Of a DNA stretch of 64,000 nt, positions 10,366 through 20,310 are shown in pieces. The number at the start of each line of letters is the position of its first letter. Positions within the stretch are counted from its first letter, which is position 1. A program made the translations under genes and the position numbers. The stretch comes from Heloderma charlesbogerti (lineage: Eukaryota > Chordata > Lepidosauria > Squamata > Helodermatidae). The notes under the pieces are model-generated. The model ran no database searches. It was given only the letters and a program-made list of their open reading frames with translations, and was not told the origin of the DNA. Where the stretch lies: contig JANEZZ010002764.1 of assembly GCA_026122225.1 (NCBI GenBank), forward strand, positions 558,001 through 622,000, read 5' to 3'.

Positions 10366-10811
10366 ATCTGCGTTGCCCTTATTTTCGCCGTAGTCTACGT
10401 AAACATTTACGTAGACTACAGCAACTAAATAAGGAACGCGAATGGCGGCTCCCTATGGGGGCTGCCATTAGCCGTACGTGCTTTTTTTTTTTTTTTTTAA
10501 GTCACCCATGATAGGCTACGTGACGATTCACGTAGCCTATCACGGCTGACTTTGCAGATCTTTGCAGATCTACGTGAATCATTTTTTTTTTTTTTTACTT
10601 CCGCGTTCGCAGCCGGGCGAGGCGAGGCGCCTCCTCCCCGGCCTGAATTTTGGCCGGGCGAGGCGGGAAGCCTCCCCCCCGGCCTGAATTTCGGCCGGGC
10701 GAGGCGGAAAGCCTCCCCCCCTGGCCTGAACTTCACGGGGGGAGCAGCGAAGCGCTCCCCCCCACTGCGAACAAGCTGCGAGAAAAGGTAAGTGACTTTC
10801 GTCCACCCCTA

Positions 10812-10989
10812 TCAGAAACACTCTTTGGCCACCGCCTAAGTAAGGTAGGCACAAGACGCCAGAGTCCAACCCATGAGAATTTCTCTGAAATTTCTTCACC
10901 GCTGAATTTCTTTTCGATAGCAATTTCTTTTTTATCGAATGGAATGAGAATGGTCAAAAAAAATGTGGGAGGAATTTTTGTCACAGCAC
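10812..10989 (+). repeat. Host repeat R, part 3
   Basis: It matches 17230-17406 (TAAGTAAGGTAGGCACAAGA.., CCAACCCATGAGAATTTCTC.., AATTTTT..CAGCAC). It begins with the target duplication tcagaaac of the preceding pal-hAT. It is cut at 10990 by the next one, while the related sequence at 17400-17420 runs on uninterrupted. Confidence 0.6.
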
Positions 10990-11213
10990 TAGGAATGTAT
11001 GAAAAACCTACCTGACTCCGTGCCAGGCAATCCTCGGTGGGGGGGAGGCACTCCGTCCCTCCCCCTAGAATCCTCGACAGGGGGGAGGTGATCTGGTCCT
11101 CCTCCCTGGAATCCTTTCCAGCCGGCTCCGCTCCACGGCCAAGCCACAGAGCCGCCGGCTGGCTCTGGCTGCCTGCAGCCAGACATCTGACTGCTGGGCA
11201 GCCCTGCAGGGAC

Positions 11214-11969
11214 TAGGGATGTCAGAGAATTTCGCCACGCATCTCGGGTAGGCCGAATGCCAGCGCATTCGGCCCCCCGAAATTGGTGGCGAAACAGTCT
11301 GGTCCCCCCTGCCCCCCCGGGACGGGACTTACCTTCGGCGAATCTTCCTGGCAGCGGCAGCTCCGGCGGCGGTTCGGCAGCGGCGGCGGCCGGTCTTCCA
11401 ACCGGCTGCCGCCGCCTCCGCCATTTCCAGTAAAACAAAAAACAAAACAAAAAAACGTGATAGGCTACGTAAAGATTTACGTAGCCTATCACGGCTAGAT
11501 TTTTAAAAAATACCATGATAGGCTGCGTAAATGTTTACGTAGCCTATCACGGCTGAGTAAAACAAAAAACAAAAATGCGCGCATGCAAATGGCGGCGCCC
11601 ATGGGCGCCGCCATTTGCGTTCCTTATTTTGGCACGTCTAGTCTATGTAAACATTTACGTAGTCTATGGCGAAAATAAGGGGAACGCAAATAGCATAGCG
11701 TCTATGCCATTTGCGTACGCACTTTTTTTTTTTTAATCAGCCATGATAGGCTACATAAACATTTACATAGCCTATCACGGCTGCCTGCAGGGACGCAAAT
11801 GGCGGTGGCTACGGCCGTCGCCATTTGCGGACCTGGCCAGCCAGGATTCGGGAGGGGAGGGACGGAGCGCCTCCCCCCCCGGCCAGAATTTTGGGGGAGG
11901 GACAGAGTGCCTCCCCCCCCCCCCGCGAATCACACTGTTGAACAGGTAAGTGACTTTCGTACATCCCTA
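11214..11969 (-). mobile_element. pal-hAT copy (inner, nested), TSD gcagggac
   Basis: It starts TAGGGATGTCAGAGAATTTC (tail) and ends GGTAAGTGACTTTCGTACAT then CCCTA (head). The exact 8-bp duplication gcagggac is at 11206-11213 and 11970-11977, inside the outer copy. It contains palindromes with GTGATAGGCTACGTAAA arms, the CCCATGGG-centred element near 11580-11620, and a TAGTCTATG-type element at about 11635-11670. The element is younger than its host copy. Confidence 0.92.
11333..11424 (-). other. Candidate first-exon module ending in a splice donor
   Basis: On the minus strand an ATG (11424) in GGAAATGGCGG context opens a frame (MAEAAAAGWKTGRR...). It stays open until AAG|GTAAGT at 11333/11332; the TAA inside GGTAAGT is the next stop. 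The same arrangement recurs in other pal-hAT copies (28504-28610, 41858-41964, 51996-52102, 52655-52761, 56870-56981). Coding function is unproven; GC richness alone keeps frames open. Confidence 0.3.
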
Positions 11970-12428
11970 GCAGGGACGCAAATGGCGGCTGTCATAGCCG
12001 CCACCATTTGTGTCCCTGTATTGAGCCCTGATAGGCTATGTAAATACTTACATAGCCTATCACAGCAGGGGGGAAAACCCCCAGCGTACACAAATGGCGT
12101 CCCTGCATTAGCCGTGATAGGCTACCTAAGTATTTATGTAGGCTATCACGGCTATGAAGAGGAGGAAGCAAATGGCGGCCGAAGGACGGCTGCCATTCCC
12201 AAAGCAGCATGGATGGAGCAGGTAAGTGCTCCGTTTCATGCGCCTTTTGTGGGTTGGGGGTGGCGGGGACTTCTTCCCGTGTGCCTTTCATGGGTTGGGT
12301 GGCGGGGGCTTCTCATCAAGATCTGTCGTGGAATTGTCTGACATCCCTACACAGCAATATCTTGAATATAGTGGTACTTACTTCTAGGGCTTTATGAGAA
12401 ATTTGTTTCAGTTTGATTTCCCTAGTTC

Positions 12429-13326
12429 TAGGGATGTACGAAATCCCCCTTACCTGGTTCTGCTGGGTTCCGCTGTGGAGGGGAGGCGCTCCGCACTTCC
12501 CCCCCGGAATCCTGGCCGGCCGGCTCCGCTCCACGGGGATTCCGCAGAGCCACCGGCTGGCTAGCAGGGATGCAAATGGTGGCGGCTGTAGCTGCCGCCG
12601 TTTGCTTCCCTGTAGTCAGCCATGATAGGCTACGTAAAGACTTACATAGCCTATCACGTCTGGCTTAAAAAAACACACACAAAAAACACGTACGTAAATG
12701 GCGGCGGCTATGGTCACCACCATTTGCGTTCCTTAATTTTGGCCATCTTAGTCTACGTAAATATTTAAGATGGCGAAAATAAGGGGGAACGCAAATAAAG
12801 GGGTCCGCTATGCTATTTGCTTTCCCCTTATTTTGGCCGTCTTAGTCTACGTAAATATTTTCCTAGACTAAGACGGCAAAAATAAGGGGGAACGCAAATA
12901 GCGTCTGCTATGCTATTTGCGTTCCCCTTATTTTCTCCGTCTTAGTCTATGTAAATATTTACGTAGACTAAGACGGCCAAAAATAAGGAACGCAAATGGC
13001 GGCAGCTGTAGCTGCCACCATTTGCATTCGCGTTTTTTTTTTTAAGCCAGACGTGATAGGCTACGTAAGTCTTTACGTAGCCTATCATGAATGGGGGGGA
13101 AAAAACAGACTGCAAATGGCGGCGGCGGGAGCCGGTCGGAAGACCAGCCACTGCAGCCACCGCCGCCGCTGGAGCTGCCGCCATCCGGAACATCCGCCCC
13201 AGGTAAGTCTTGTCCCGGGGGGGATCTGCAGGGGGCGGGGGGCGGCAGTCCGTTCCGCCATGGAGTTCGGGGGGCTGAGTGCACTGGCCTCACTGAGATC
13301 CGTGGCAGAATTCTCTGACATCCCTA
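12429..13326 (+). mobile_element. pal-hAT copy, complete, TSD cctagttc
   Basis: It starts TAGGGATGTACGAAATCC and ends GAATTCTCTGACATCCCTA. The duplication cctagttc is exact at 12421-12428 and 13327-13334. It carries an unusually long run of the TAGTCTACGTAAA-type palindromes (12745-12780, 12840-12885, 12935-12975) separated by AAAATAAGGGGGAACGCAAATA-like spacers. It then has the GTCGGAAGACC hairpin and CCAG|GTAAGT at 13199-13208. Confidence 0.92.
13116..13202 (+). other. Candidate first-exon module (pal-hAT)
   Basis: An ATG at 13116 (CAAATGGCGG) opens a frame beginning MAAAGAGRKTSHC that is open to CCAG|GTAAGT at 13202/13203. It is homologous to the modules in the other copies. Coding use is speculative. 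Confidence 0.25.
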
Positions 13327-13742
13327 CCTAGTTCACACCTTCCAAACTGAACACAACCTCGGATGCAATCTGTGGTCAAAGTCCAGACATTTCTGTGCTT
13401 GCAAGGTGATTCGTGGACCCCCCAAATGCATTTGACAGTATGTGTATTTGAAAAATGTGCATGGAAAAATGCATACTTTTGAAAATGTGCATATATATGC
13501 TTTAAACAATGGGAGAAGAATGTGTGCATTTCAAAGATTCACACAACTAATCTGCACATTTGCAAAAAATACGCACAAAAATATGCATGGATTTCCATGC
13601 AAAAAAGAAAAAAATAAAGCTTACAAGCTGATACAGACTCAAGTCAGAATGAGTTTCAAGATGGAATTCAGAGGACTTTGATAAGTTTCGCTGATTTGCA
13701 CATCCCTACTTGCTTCCAAGGAAACATGGCCTTGTGGCCATA

Positions 13743-13828
13743 GGCTGCTGTTCTGCACACTCTTACATGGGAATAAGTCCCACTGAATTGAATAGGATGT
13801 GCTCCTGATTTGACATGCATAGGATGTT
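13743..13828. mobile_element. Short PIF/Harbinger-like MITE, GGCTGCAATCCTAT group
   Basis: It contains GGCTGCTGTTCTGCACACTC, AATAAGTCCCACTGAATTG and GCATAGGATGTTAAG. The same plan (TTA|GGCTGCAATC..AGTCC..TGAACTCAGTGGG..CATAGGATTG..TG|TTA) is clear at 48096-48185 and degraded at 15906-15994 and 56010-56098. Confidence 0.5.
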
Positions 13829-15191
13829 AAGTGACCCATGTATAGAACTCCTCCCCCAGAGAAGGTGCCACATCTAAGATCTTAGAAACTGAAGAGCAAA
13901 TTAAACATTGAAAGGCTGGGCTTCGGTAAGTATTTTTTGCAGCAGTTGTATAATGCTCTTCACATGCATTGTTATTGTTTAATAGTCCTATTAAATAACT
14001 GGTGGTGACTCATAGAAAACCTTTGACTATTCACTTTATTTGGTGTGGGGGGGGGACGGGGAGGGGGAGAACCAAGGATCTCTCGTATTATATGTCACTT
14101 TTATAAGTATACAAGTTGAAAAATCTTGGAAAATGAGGGACCTGTAGGGAGGAAGATTGCATTTCAAACTTGTGGATTGCTACCTTTCAGATCAGTCAAT
14201 GTTGCCAGAACATGTCTAGCTGCATTGAAGAGGAATCCATAGGGACAGATTGCATAGCAGCTTCCTAAATAAGGGAAAGATGCTTTGTTTCTGTGCTGTG
14301 TTCCAAAGTTCTCTGAGAGGGCTGCTAGACAGGCACAGTCCTATATTTTCCTAGTCAAAAGTATGTCATACCGAGTTCACTTGGGTTGAATCCTAGGTGT
14401 GTGGGTATAGGGTTGCTCTGTAAAGGCTTTTTGTGGGTCCTTAGTATCAGATTGACACAATGTGCCAATTCCTTTTTTAAATGCTGTAGTGGATGCCCTG
14501 CATTTCCAACTTCTCAGGGAAGGTGAAGAATAAATACTTTAACAGGGATGTGGAACATGAAGTAGGAAAGAATTCAGAACTGTAGACCAGCATATTTCCC
14601 TCCTGTAAGAAAAGTGGCTCAGGGACTGGTGGCCCATAGGCTGAATCAACACTTGTGGGGACAGGAGTCATCTGATTCCCAGTGACAGTCTCTTTCCTCC
14701 TTGCTTCCGAAAAGAGCTTTGAGAGGTGAAGAGTATACTTCAACTCAAGGGCTGAGTGGATTCCCCCACCTCTGTCATTCTGATATCACTTGGGTTCTGG
14801 TATTCTTTCACCATTCCAGTATCCCTGGGGTCAGCTCCTCATGTCATTGAACAGGGAATGAGGATCAAGGGTGTTGATAACAGATGATATCCATAGGCCA
14901 TCTGATAATAATGGAGTACAACTGCATTCCTACAGGAAGGGAAAAACTGTTTAAAATGTCAGGCCTTACAATTTTATTTTTTAAGTCAGAATACACACAC
15001 ACACACACACGCAAACACATTCTGACTTTAAAAATGAAATATTATTTTATTTTTGATTTCCATTAATAGCACAGCTAGCAATGAGGGCAGAGGCCAAAAT
15101 GTTCAGCTTAAAATATATTTTTAATACTCTGTTGTTAGCCTTTCTATCTTTCATATATGTATGTATGTATGTGTGTATATATATGTGTGTG

Positions 15192-15258
<67 letters not shown>

Positions 15259-16228
15259 ATGTCAAAAGGTGCTTTTCTTTAATAATGCCATATGTCTTTA
15301 AAAGGCACAGATCAAATGAATACAATTACACACTTGCCGGAAGAATTTTTAAAAGAAAGTAAATGGAACAGTTCTAAGTAAATACATGCAAGTAAACAAA
15401 CAAGCAAACAAAAGCGTACTTACTTTTTAATGGTGATATTCACTCAAGTGGTTATTTTAATTGGTTTTTTTTAATTGTTGCATTTCGGAAATATAATTCC
15501 AGATGAACAACAGGCTCACATATTCATTGGTTCCATTCCATAAACACATCTGGTAAAGCAGAATCCCAAAATCTATGGAGGAAGAGAATTCCATATGCAC
15601 CCCTAATTAGCACATTAAAGAGAACCTTTCTCAGGGAATGAGTGAGGATTCTGTTTGTTTCTTTTTTATATATAAGAACGTAAGAAAATCCACATACGTC
15701 TTCATAAATAGAATGGAATGAGGTTGGTGGCAAATTTGGCAGTGTGGGGACAGAGGTGCAACCCCCAGGGTTTCTGGAAAGACAATGTAACCCTCTGATC
15801 CCCTGAAGCTGCCCACCCCTGCTTTAGGTAAAAGGTGGAGAGAGAAATAAGTGAGTTTTCTGGTAGGCCTATAGGAGTCGGGGGCTTGTTCCTTTCTTTT
15901 TTATAGGCTGCAGACTATACCCACTTACCAGATAATAAGTTCCATGGAACTCAGTGGAACTTACTTCTGAGTAGACTTGTATAGGGTTGTGCTGTAAAAG
16001 CATTTGCTAAAGACAGGAAGAGTAAATACACAGAATAAAGCACATTATACCACAGTAAGACCAATATACCTGGTCAAAGATTCTAACAAATAATGCATTT
16101 ATTTCTGAATGACTTTTTTCCCTGTATATTTTATATCTGTGATTGGGTTATTGTCCCTCCACCGCAGATATACAACACAATAGCAGTACTCTATAAATTG
16201 CCTAATGATCTGCTACAAAAGTACTTAC
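13829..16228. other. No gene recognised
   Basis: The sequence is moderately A/T-rich and largely unique. It includes a (AC)n run near 14990-15012 and the TA/TG microsatellite at 15150-15260. It also holds a degraded GGCTGCAATC-type MITE at 15906-15994 and a fragment of one near 14345-14430. The 88-codon minus-strand frame at 14477-14743 has no motif or splice context that I trust. Confidence 0.5.
15150..15260. repeat. (TA)n/(TG)n microsatellite
   Basis: An alternating TATG/TA run followed by uninterrupted TG repeats (about 15234-15258). Confidence 0.95.
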
Positions 16229-16354
16229 TACACGTGCAGCCTTTGAACCCTTCCTTGACACACAGTTGAACGACCGTTGCAAACAATTCACTGCAGAGAT
16301 GACTCAGAGTTTCTTGATGTGGCACCAACTCTACCGTCTGATAAACATGAATAT
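16229..16354 (-). CDS. Candidate internal host exon (126 nt, phase 1-1)
   Basis: On the minus strand, ACATTTCAG precedes 16354 and GTAAGT follows 16229 (ACTTAC at 16223-16228). The 126 nt between stay open as 42 codons and preserve phase 1 at both ends. The frame reads ..IHVYQTVELVPHQETLSH.. then ..CSELFATVVQLCVKEGF.. and ends KGCTC. This is non-repetitive, mixed-composition sequence, unlike the palindrome-derived frames. I do not recognise the protein. The acceptor's pyrimidine tract is mediocre and no neighbouring exon was found, so it may be chance. Confidence 0.35.
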
Positions 16355-17116
16355 CTGAAATGTCACATAAAATGTACAATTAGAAAAAGAGCAGTCTGGT
16401 CTAGTTCCTTCTGTTAACACTCTTTGCCCCCCCCCCCGCAAGGTGCCCTTTTGTGGGGAGCAGTTTGTTTTCCATTGGTCATTTACATAATTAACAGAAG
16501 CATTACAGAATTTTTTAAAGAAAAGGATTTTCCATATAGTGCATGAATATAATAGATCATTATCACAGGATGCTATAAAAGGTTATGTTTGTAAGAGATC
16601 TTACTCTACTGGTGTTGGCTCCCATTAAACTGTGTGTTACTTGGAAACATTCACCATGAAATAGGATTAGAGTCAGGGCAGAATCCAACTAGTTTCCGAC
16701 CGCTGACAGAAGTTTTGCATCAGGGTAACAGAGAGGGGAGTGAATTTCAGTGATTCCCCCTCCTTTCTGCTGCCATGGCTGCCCCCCAGATCTGTTCTGG
16801 AGAGTTGGGGACCCTCTGGATCAGACTGTGGGCTGCAGGTGGGAGGAGAACAGCTAAAAATTGCCTCTGGGCTGCTTTGCTTCCACTGATGATGGTAATA
16901 ACTTAAACAATAAATGGTACTTCTGAGATTCCATGGTGGGGATGGAAACTCCATGGGGGAGCATGTGGCCCTCCAGATGTTATAAATAGACCATTTATGC
17001 CTGCAATGTTGCATAAATTGGCCTCTTTAGGGCTGCCATTTATGTAAGATTGGCCTTTACGGAAAAGTATGAGCCACCATTTTGTGCAGAATGGCGGCTC
17101 AGCAGAGCAGCGGGAC
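16355..17116. other. No gene recognised
   Basis: Unique-looking sequence with a poly-C run at about 16428-16438. The stretch 16970-17110 has inverted, MITE-like segments (GGCCTCTTTAGGGC, CCATTTATG, AATGGCGGC) resembling the fold-back families, but I cannot define the termini. Confidence 0.45.
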
Positions 17117-17166
17117 CCACTGCACTTGCCTGACTCGGCACACACCAAGTCAGGCAAGTGGAGCAG
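17117..17166. repeat. Inverted repeat (hairpin)
   Basis: CCACTGCACTTGCCTGACT pairs with AGTCAGGCAAGTGGAGCAG-like sequence across a short loop (CGGCACACACCA). It is a stem of about 15 bp, probably inside an old fold-back MITE. Confidence 0.7.
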
Positions 17167-17229
17167 TCCATGAACTCCAGTTCAGGGGGCCGAGCTGCTG
17201 GTAATCCACCAAGCTCAAGCCCCCCAACC

Positions 17230-17410
17230 AGACTCCACTGCCATACCTAGGCATAAGTAAGGTAAGCACAAGAACCCCAAACCCAACCCATGAGAATTTC
17301 TCTGGAACGTCTTTCTCCTTTGAATTCCTTCTGAAAACAATTTCTTTTCTATCTCATAGAATGAGAATTGTTGAAAAAATGTGGGGGAATTTTTCAGCAC
17401 AGCACTAGAA
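17230..17410 (+). repeat. Copy of host repeat R, uninterrupted
   Basis: It is homologous to 10830-10989, with AAGTAAGGTAAGCACAAGA, CCAACCCATGAGAATTTCTC and TTTTTCAGCACAGCACTAG. At the position where 10990 begins a pal-hAT, this copy simply continues, so it serves as an empty-site comparison. Confidence 0.55.
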
Positions 17411-17447
17411 TTGCTTCACATGAAAATTAATAATCATTTTTGCATGC

Positions 17448-17451
<4 letters not shown>

Positions 17452-17495
<44 letters not shown>
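17452..17495. repeat. (TA)n microsatellite
   Basis: Uninterrupted TA dinucleotides, about 22 units. Confidence 0.95.
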
Positions 17496-17499
<4 letters not shown>

Positions 17500-18210
17500 A
17501 TGCATTCTTTCTGAAGAAACACATTTTTTGCAAGACATTTTCCTAATATAATGCATTTTAATGTTATTTTTCCTAATATGTACACATTTTTTGATTGGGG
17601 AACTCCATTACAACATTTGGAGAAGTGTAAATTTCAACGGATAATTGCGTTTTGCTTCACATGGTAGTCTGTAAATATGAAATTAGGCAGGTTTGCATTA
17701 AAATTTCTCTCCCATCCTAAGTTGACTGAATCTGAGCCCGACTGTATTATACTGAGCACATGTAGCCCAGTAGTGTCTCCCGTTCGAGGCCTTCAAGACC
17801 TCTCTGGCAGAGTCCTTATCCAGCTCTTTTACCTGAGATTGTTTCACCAGATAGTCTGGGGAATTAAATTTGGAGGACAGTTATGCTATCACTCTGCCAC
17901 AAATTCCAGATGTTTGAATCAATTTGGTGAATACCCTTTGAACAAAGTATCAGGAGGTCCACTTTCTACCTTAGTCACAGCCTCTAAAATTAGAAGATTG
18001 CCTGAGATAGGGCAAGCCCCCCCCCTTTTTGCCTCATGGGCAATACTCATTAGCATTCGTGGGAAATTTCGCTACTGATTCTACTGACATCACAATAGGC
18101 TTCTTTCCCCCAAAAGTTGTAAATCTTTCTGTATCATCAGGTTTCAATTACATTTTCAAAATCTGGAGATGAAGCATTCACACTGGATCACTTAGAGAAA
18201 AATACTGACT
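17496..18210. other. No gene recognised
   Basis: A 133-codon plus-strand frame (17677-18078) has no recognisable domain and no clear splice sites. I do not call it a gene. Confidence 0.45.
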
Positions 18211-18297
18211 TGGATTCCTGCATTGAGCAGGGGGCTGGACTCGATGGTCTTGTAGGCCCCTTCCAACCCTACTATTCTATGATTCTATGACTATGAT
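18211..18297 (+). mobile_element. CR1 LINE 3' end fragment
   Basis: CTGCATTGAGCAGGGGGCTGG..ACTCGATGG..CCTTCCAACCC ending in ATTCTATGATTCTATGA. The terminal ATTCTATG repeats are the diagnostic CR1 3' end. It is heavily 5'-truncated. Confidence 0.9.
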
Positions 18298-20310
18298 TTA
18301 TTGGCATGCATTAATTAACTCAATTTTAAAACCCTTTGTCAATGAGACAGTATAAGGAAGCTTCCCTTCCAAATGGATAAGTGCACTGAAAAATTAAAAA
18401 AAACTGGTAATGGAATTTGGGATTTTCAGTACACGATCTTGAATGCAACTCTGTCCTGGCTTGCTGATGATTGAAATATGTTATTGCCTTTTACAGATGT
18501 TTGGTTGTCATAGTGAACTAAGTTCATGTTTGCAGCTTCAGTTCCTAGCAGGCAGTATCCCACATGCCAAGATTCATCACAAAGGGAACTAACTGTATTT
18601 CATGTCATAGCTGAAGCCAAATCTGAATGACAGGAGAGCATAAAGGAGAGGAAAAAAGAAAACCTTGACCACATTGCCAGAGAGCAGAAATCAAGGTGAG
18701 ACCTTGCTGGTATTGGGTACACTTTAACTGATGTTGTTTGGATACATTCGACTAATGTGAACTCAAATTCCTGCCTGTTTTCTAAACAAAATCATTGAGA
18801 TAGTTAACAAAGCACAGGCAAGCACAGAACTCTCCGATAATGATTCATAATACATAGTTGGTCCTAGAAATAGAAAGTATCTATCTATTTAGATAACATA
18901 ATTACAGTGTAAACAATATCTAGAATAACACAGGCATTTTAAAATTCCATTTATTTCAGTTGGAAAATTAAGCACTTGCTTAAAATTCCTTCCATTGAAA
19001 GCAATAAGATGTAAAAGTACTTATTTTTGACAGGTGACAGCCCCCTATCCCTCCTTTTCACTACTGTTTCTTGAAAGATATCTGTCCCAATTTGTTTTAG
19101 TTCTGATAATATAAATTGGTCCAAAAGTAGTAGCTGTGTATGCATAAGGAAATGATAATATCAGTCTTAATGGAGTTTTCCCTATAATGCAAACTTGCAA
19201 TTTGCATTAACATTTTCTATGGATTGGAGATAAGGCTGTGTTGAGTTGCATGGGGGGGGGGGGAAATCTGCTTCCTTTGAAATGCCTGAATTTCACTTGA
19301 ACAGAAACCACCATGTTTTCTTTGAAATGTCCCGTTGGGCAAAGTTCAGTGGCAGCTCGAGTATATTTGCCTCTGCCTCCACACGTCTTTTATCAGGGGC
19401 CCAGACCAATCCTTCAAGTGAACTCCTCAAGCAGCAGGGAAAGGAAGGAAGAGCACACACACGCAGGAGGACTCCGAGCCAGCTGGGGAGCCAATCAGAT
19501 CCTGGCAGGGTCTCTGGGGCAGCTCAGGTAGGCCAGTTCTGAGGAATGGCATCTCTGTATTGATTGGAATTCACTCCTCCCTTAATGACACCAAGTGATC
19601 AATGAAGGCTTTTATTTGTTTACCAAATGAGATGGAAAATATAACTGAAAAACAGAAGTGATGGTGTCATAGAAGAGGCCCCATCGTTGTTATATTCCAA
19701 GCCAGATCGGAATATCGCAGAACAGGCTGTTCTCATAAAGTTTCATTGCCATCAAGATAAGCCAAAGCTATGTATTTCAGAGGTCAGAACTCCCTACCAT
19801 CCAATTCTTAAATGTACAGCAGCCCTGTCAAGATATAGACTCTATCTAGCTTGTGCTCCCTTCATTCAAGCTCTCAGTCTGCAACCCTCCCAAAATCTCT
19901 CTGTTTCTCCCTTTTGGTCCCTCCTTTAGAGTGAACCACTTCGTCTTTGGCCCCTTCTTTCTTTTACTCTGTGTGCTACACCCAACGTTATGCAGGCAGA
20001 CTTCCTCTCACTCAACAGGAGCTCCCCCTTCCCTTCCTATCACTTCACCCCCCCCACCCCTGTACCCCCCCAGATTTGCTCTTGAGGATCCCCCAACCCT
20101 CTGGAGCAGATTTAGGGGGTATACTATGTAGTGGGCTGCAGGCAAGCACGCTGTTAGATATGCCTCCATCACCAACTGCTTCCTCAGTTCCCTGATTTTT
20201 ATTCTACTCCCCATTCTATCCTTTTTCACTATTAGCCAGCCTTTCTAACATTCATTAATCCCACCGCCTCACATAGCATAGAGCCTCTCTCAATCTTGAA
20301 CTAGGTAAGG
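18298..20310. other. No gene recognised
   Basis: A/T-rich unique sequence, with a poly-G run at 19251-19262. Frames at 19246-19542 and 19687-20131 show no domain, splice context or homology that I recognise. Confidence 0.45.

Larger units (their letters stand above)
6263..10371 (-). mobile_element. L2-clade LINE (subfamily a), apparently full length
   Basis: Read on the minus strand: a 115-bp monomer array (10365-9796), a GC-rich leader with a 40-bp palindrome, one long ORF (9519-6487), and a 3' UTR ending in GAACCGCCCAGAGAGC.. and an A/T-rich (AAATAAAT)n tail at 6263-6300. The 3' end is repeated in fragments at 29355-29440 and 41053-41180. The intact frame and multi-monomer 5' end point to a young, possibly transcription-competent copy. 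Confidence 0.8.
5958..10811 (-). mobile_element. pal-hAT copy containing a full-length L2, TSD tcagaaac
   Basis: The left end is a tail (TAGGGATGGCGGAGAATTTC). The right end is a head read in reverse (GGTAAGTGACTTTCGTCCAC then CCCTA). The exact 8-bp duplication tcagaaac lies at 5950-5957 and 10812-10819, so the 4854-bp whole is one hAT insertion later (or already) carrying an L2. The left arm stops at CCCCTGATAG (about 6262) and the right arm resumes at TGCGTTGCCC (about 10372). Compared with 51019-53538, the palindromes between these points are missing, so the L2 insertion or a later deletion removed them. The left arm also has a short duplication of a poly-A plus GTCCCCTGATAG segment (about 6208-6262). 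Confidence 0.85.
10990..12349 (+). mobile_element. pal-hAT copy (outer), TSD cacagca(c/a)
   Basis: The head is TAGGAATGTATGAAAAACC and the tail ends GTCTGACATCCCTA at 12349. The flanks cacagcac (10982-10989) and cacagcaa (12350-12357) match at 7 of 8 bases. A second pal-hAT (11214-11969) is inserted inside it, splitting a GCAGGGAC|GCAAATGG segment. The remaining body carries two palindromes of the GATAGGCTA type at about 12025-12065 and 12110-12155. Confidence 0.85.
12385..13708 (+). mobile_element. Older hAT-like MITE, TSD ctt(a/g)cttc, split by a pal-hAT
   Basis: It begins TAGGGCTTTATGAGAAATT and ends GCTGATTTGCACATCCCTA. The flanks cttacttc (12377-12384) and cttgcttc (13709-13716) match at 7 of 8 bases. 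The pal-hAT 12429-13326 sits inside it. The body is A/T-rich with repeated ATGTGCAT/TGCACA motifs, like the elements at 30681-31091 and 24037-24460. Confidence 0.6.

Noticed and set aside
9763..10511. Overlapping repetitive plus-strand frames of 74-124 codons
   Set aside because: They arise because the 115-bp monomers are not a multiple of three; all are antisense to the L2 leader.
15081..15362. Repetitive Tyr/Ile/Cys/Val frames on both strands
   Set aside because: Translations of the TA/TG microsatellite.
17677..18078. 133-codon frame as a gene
   Set aside because: No domain, no start context, no splice sites, and typical length for chance frames.
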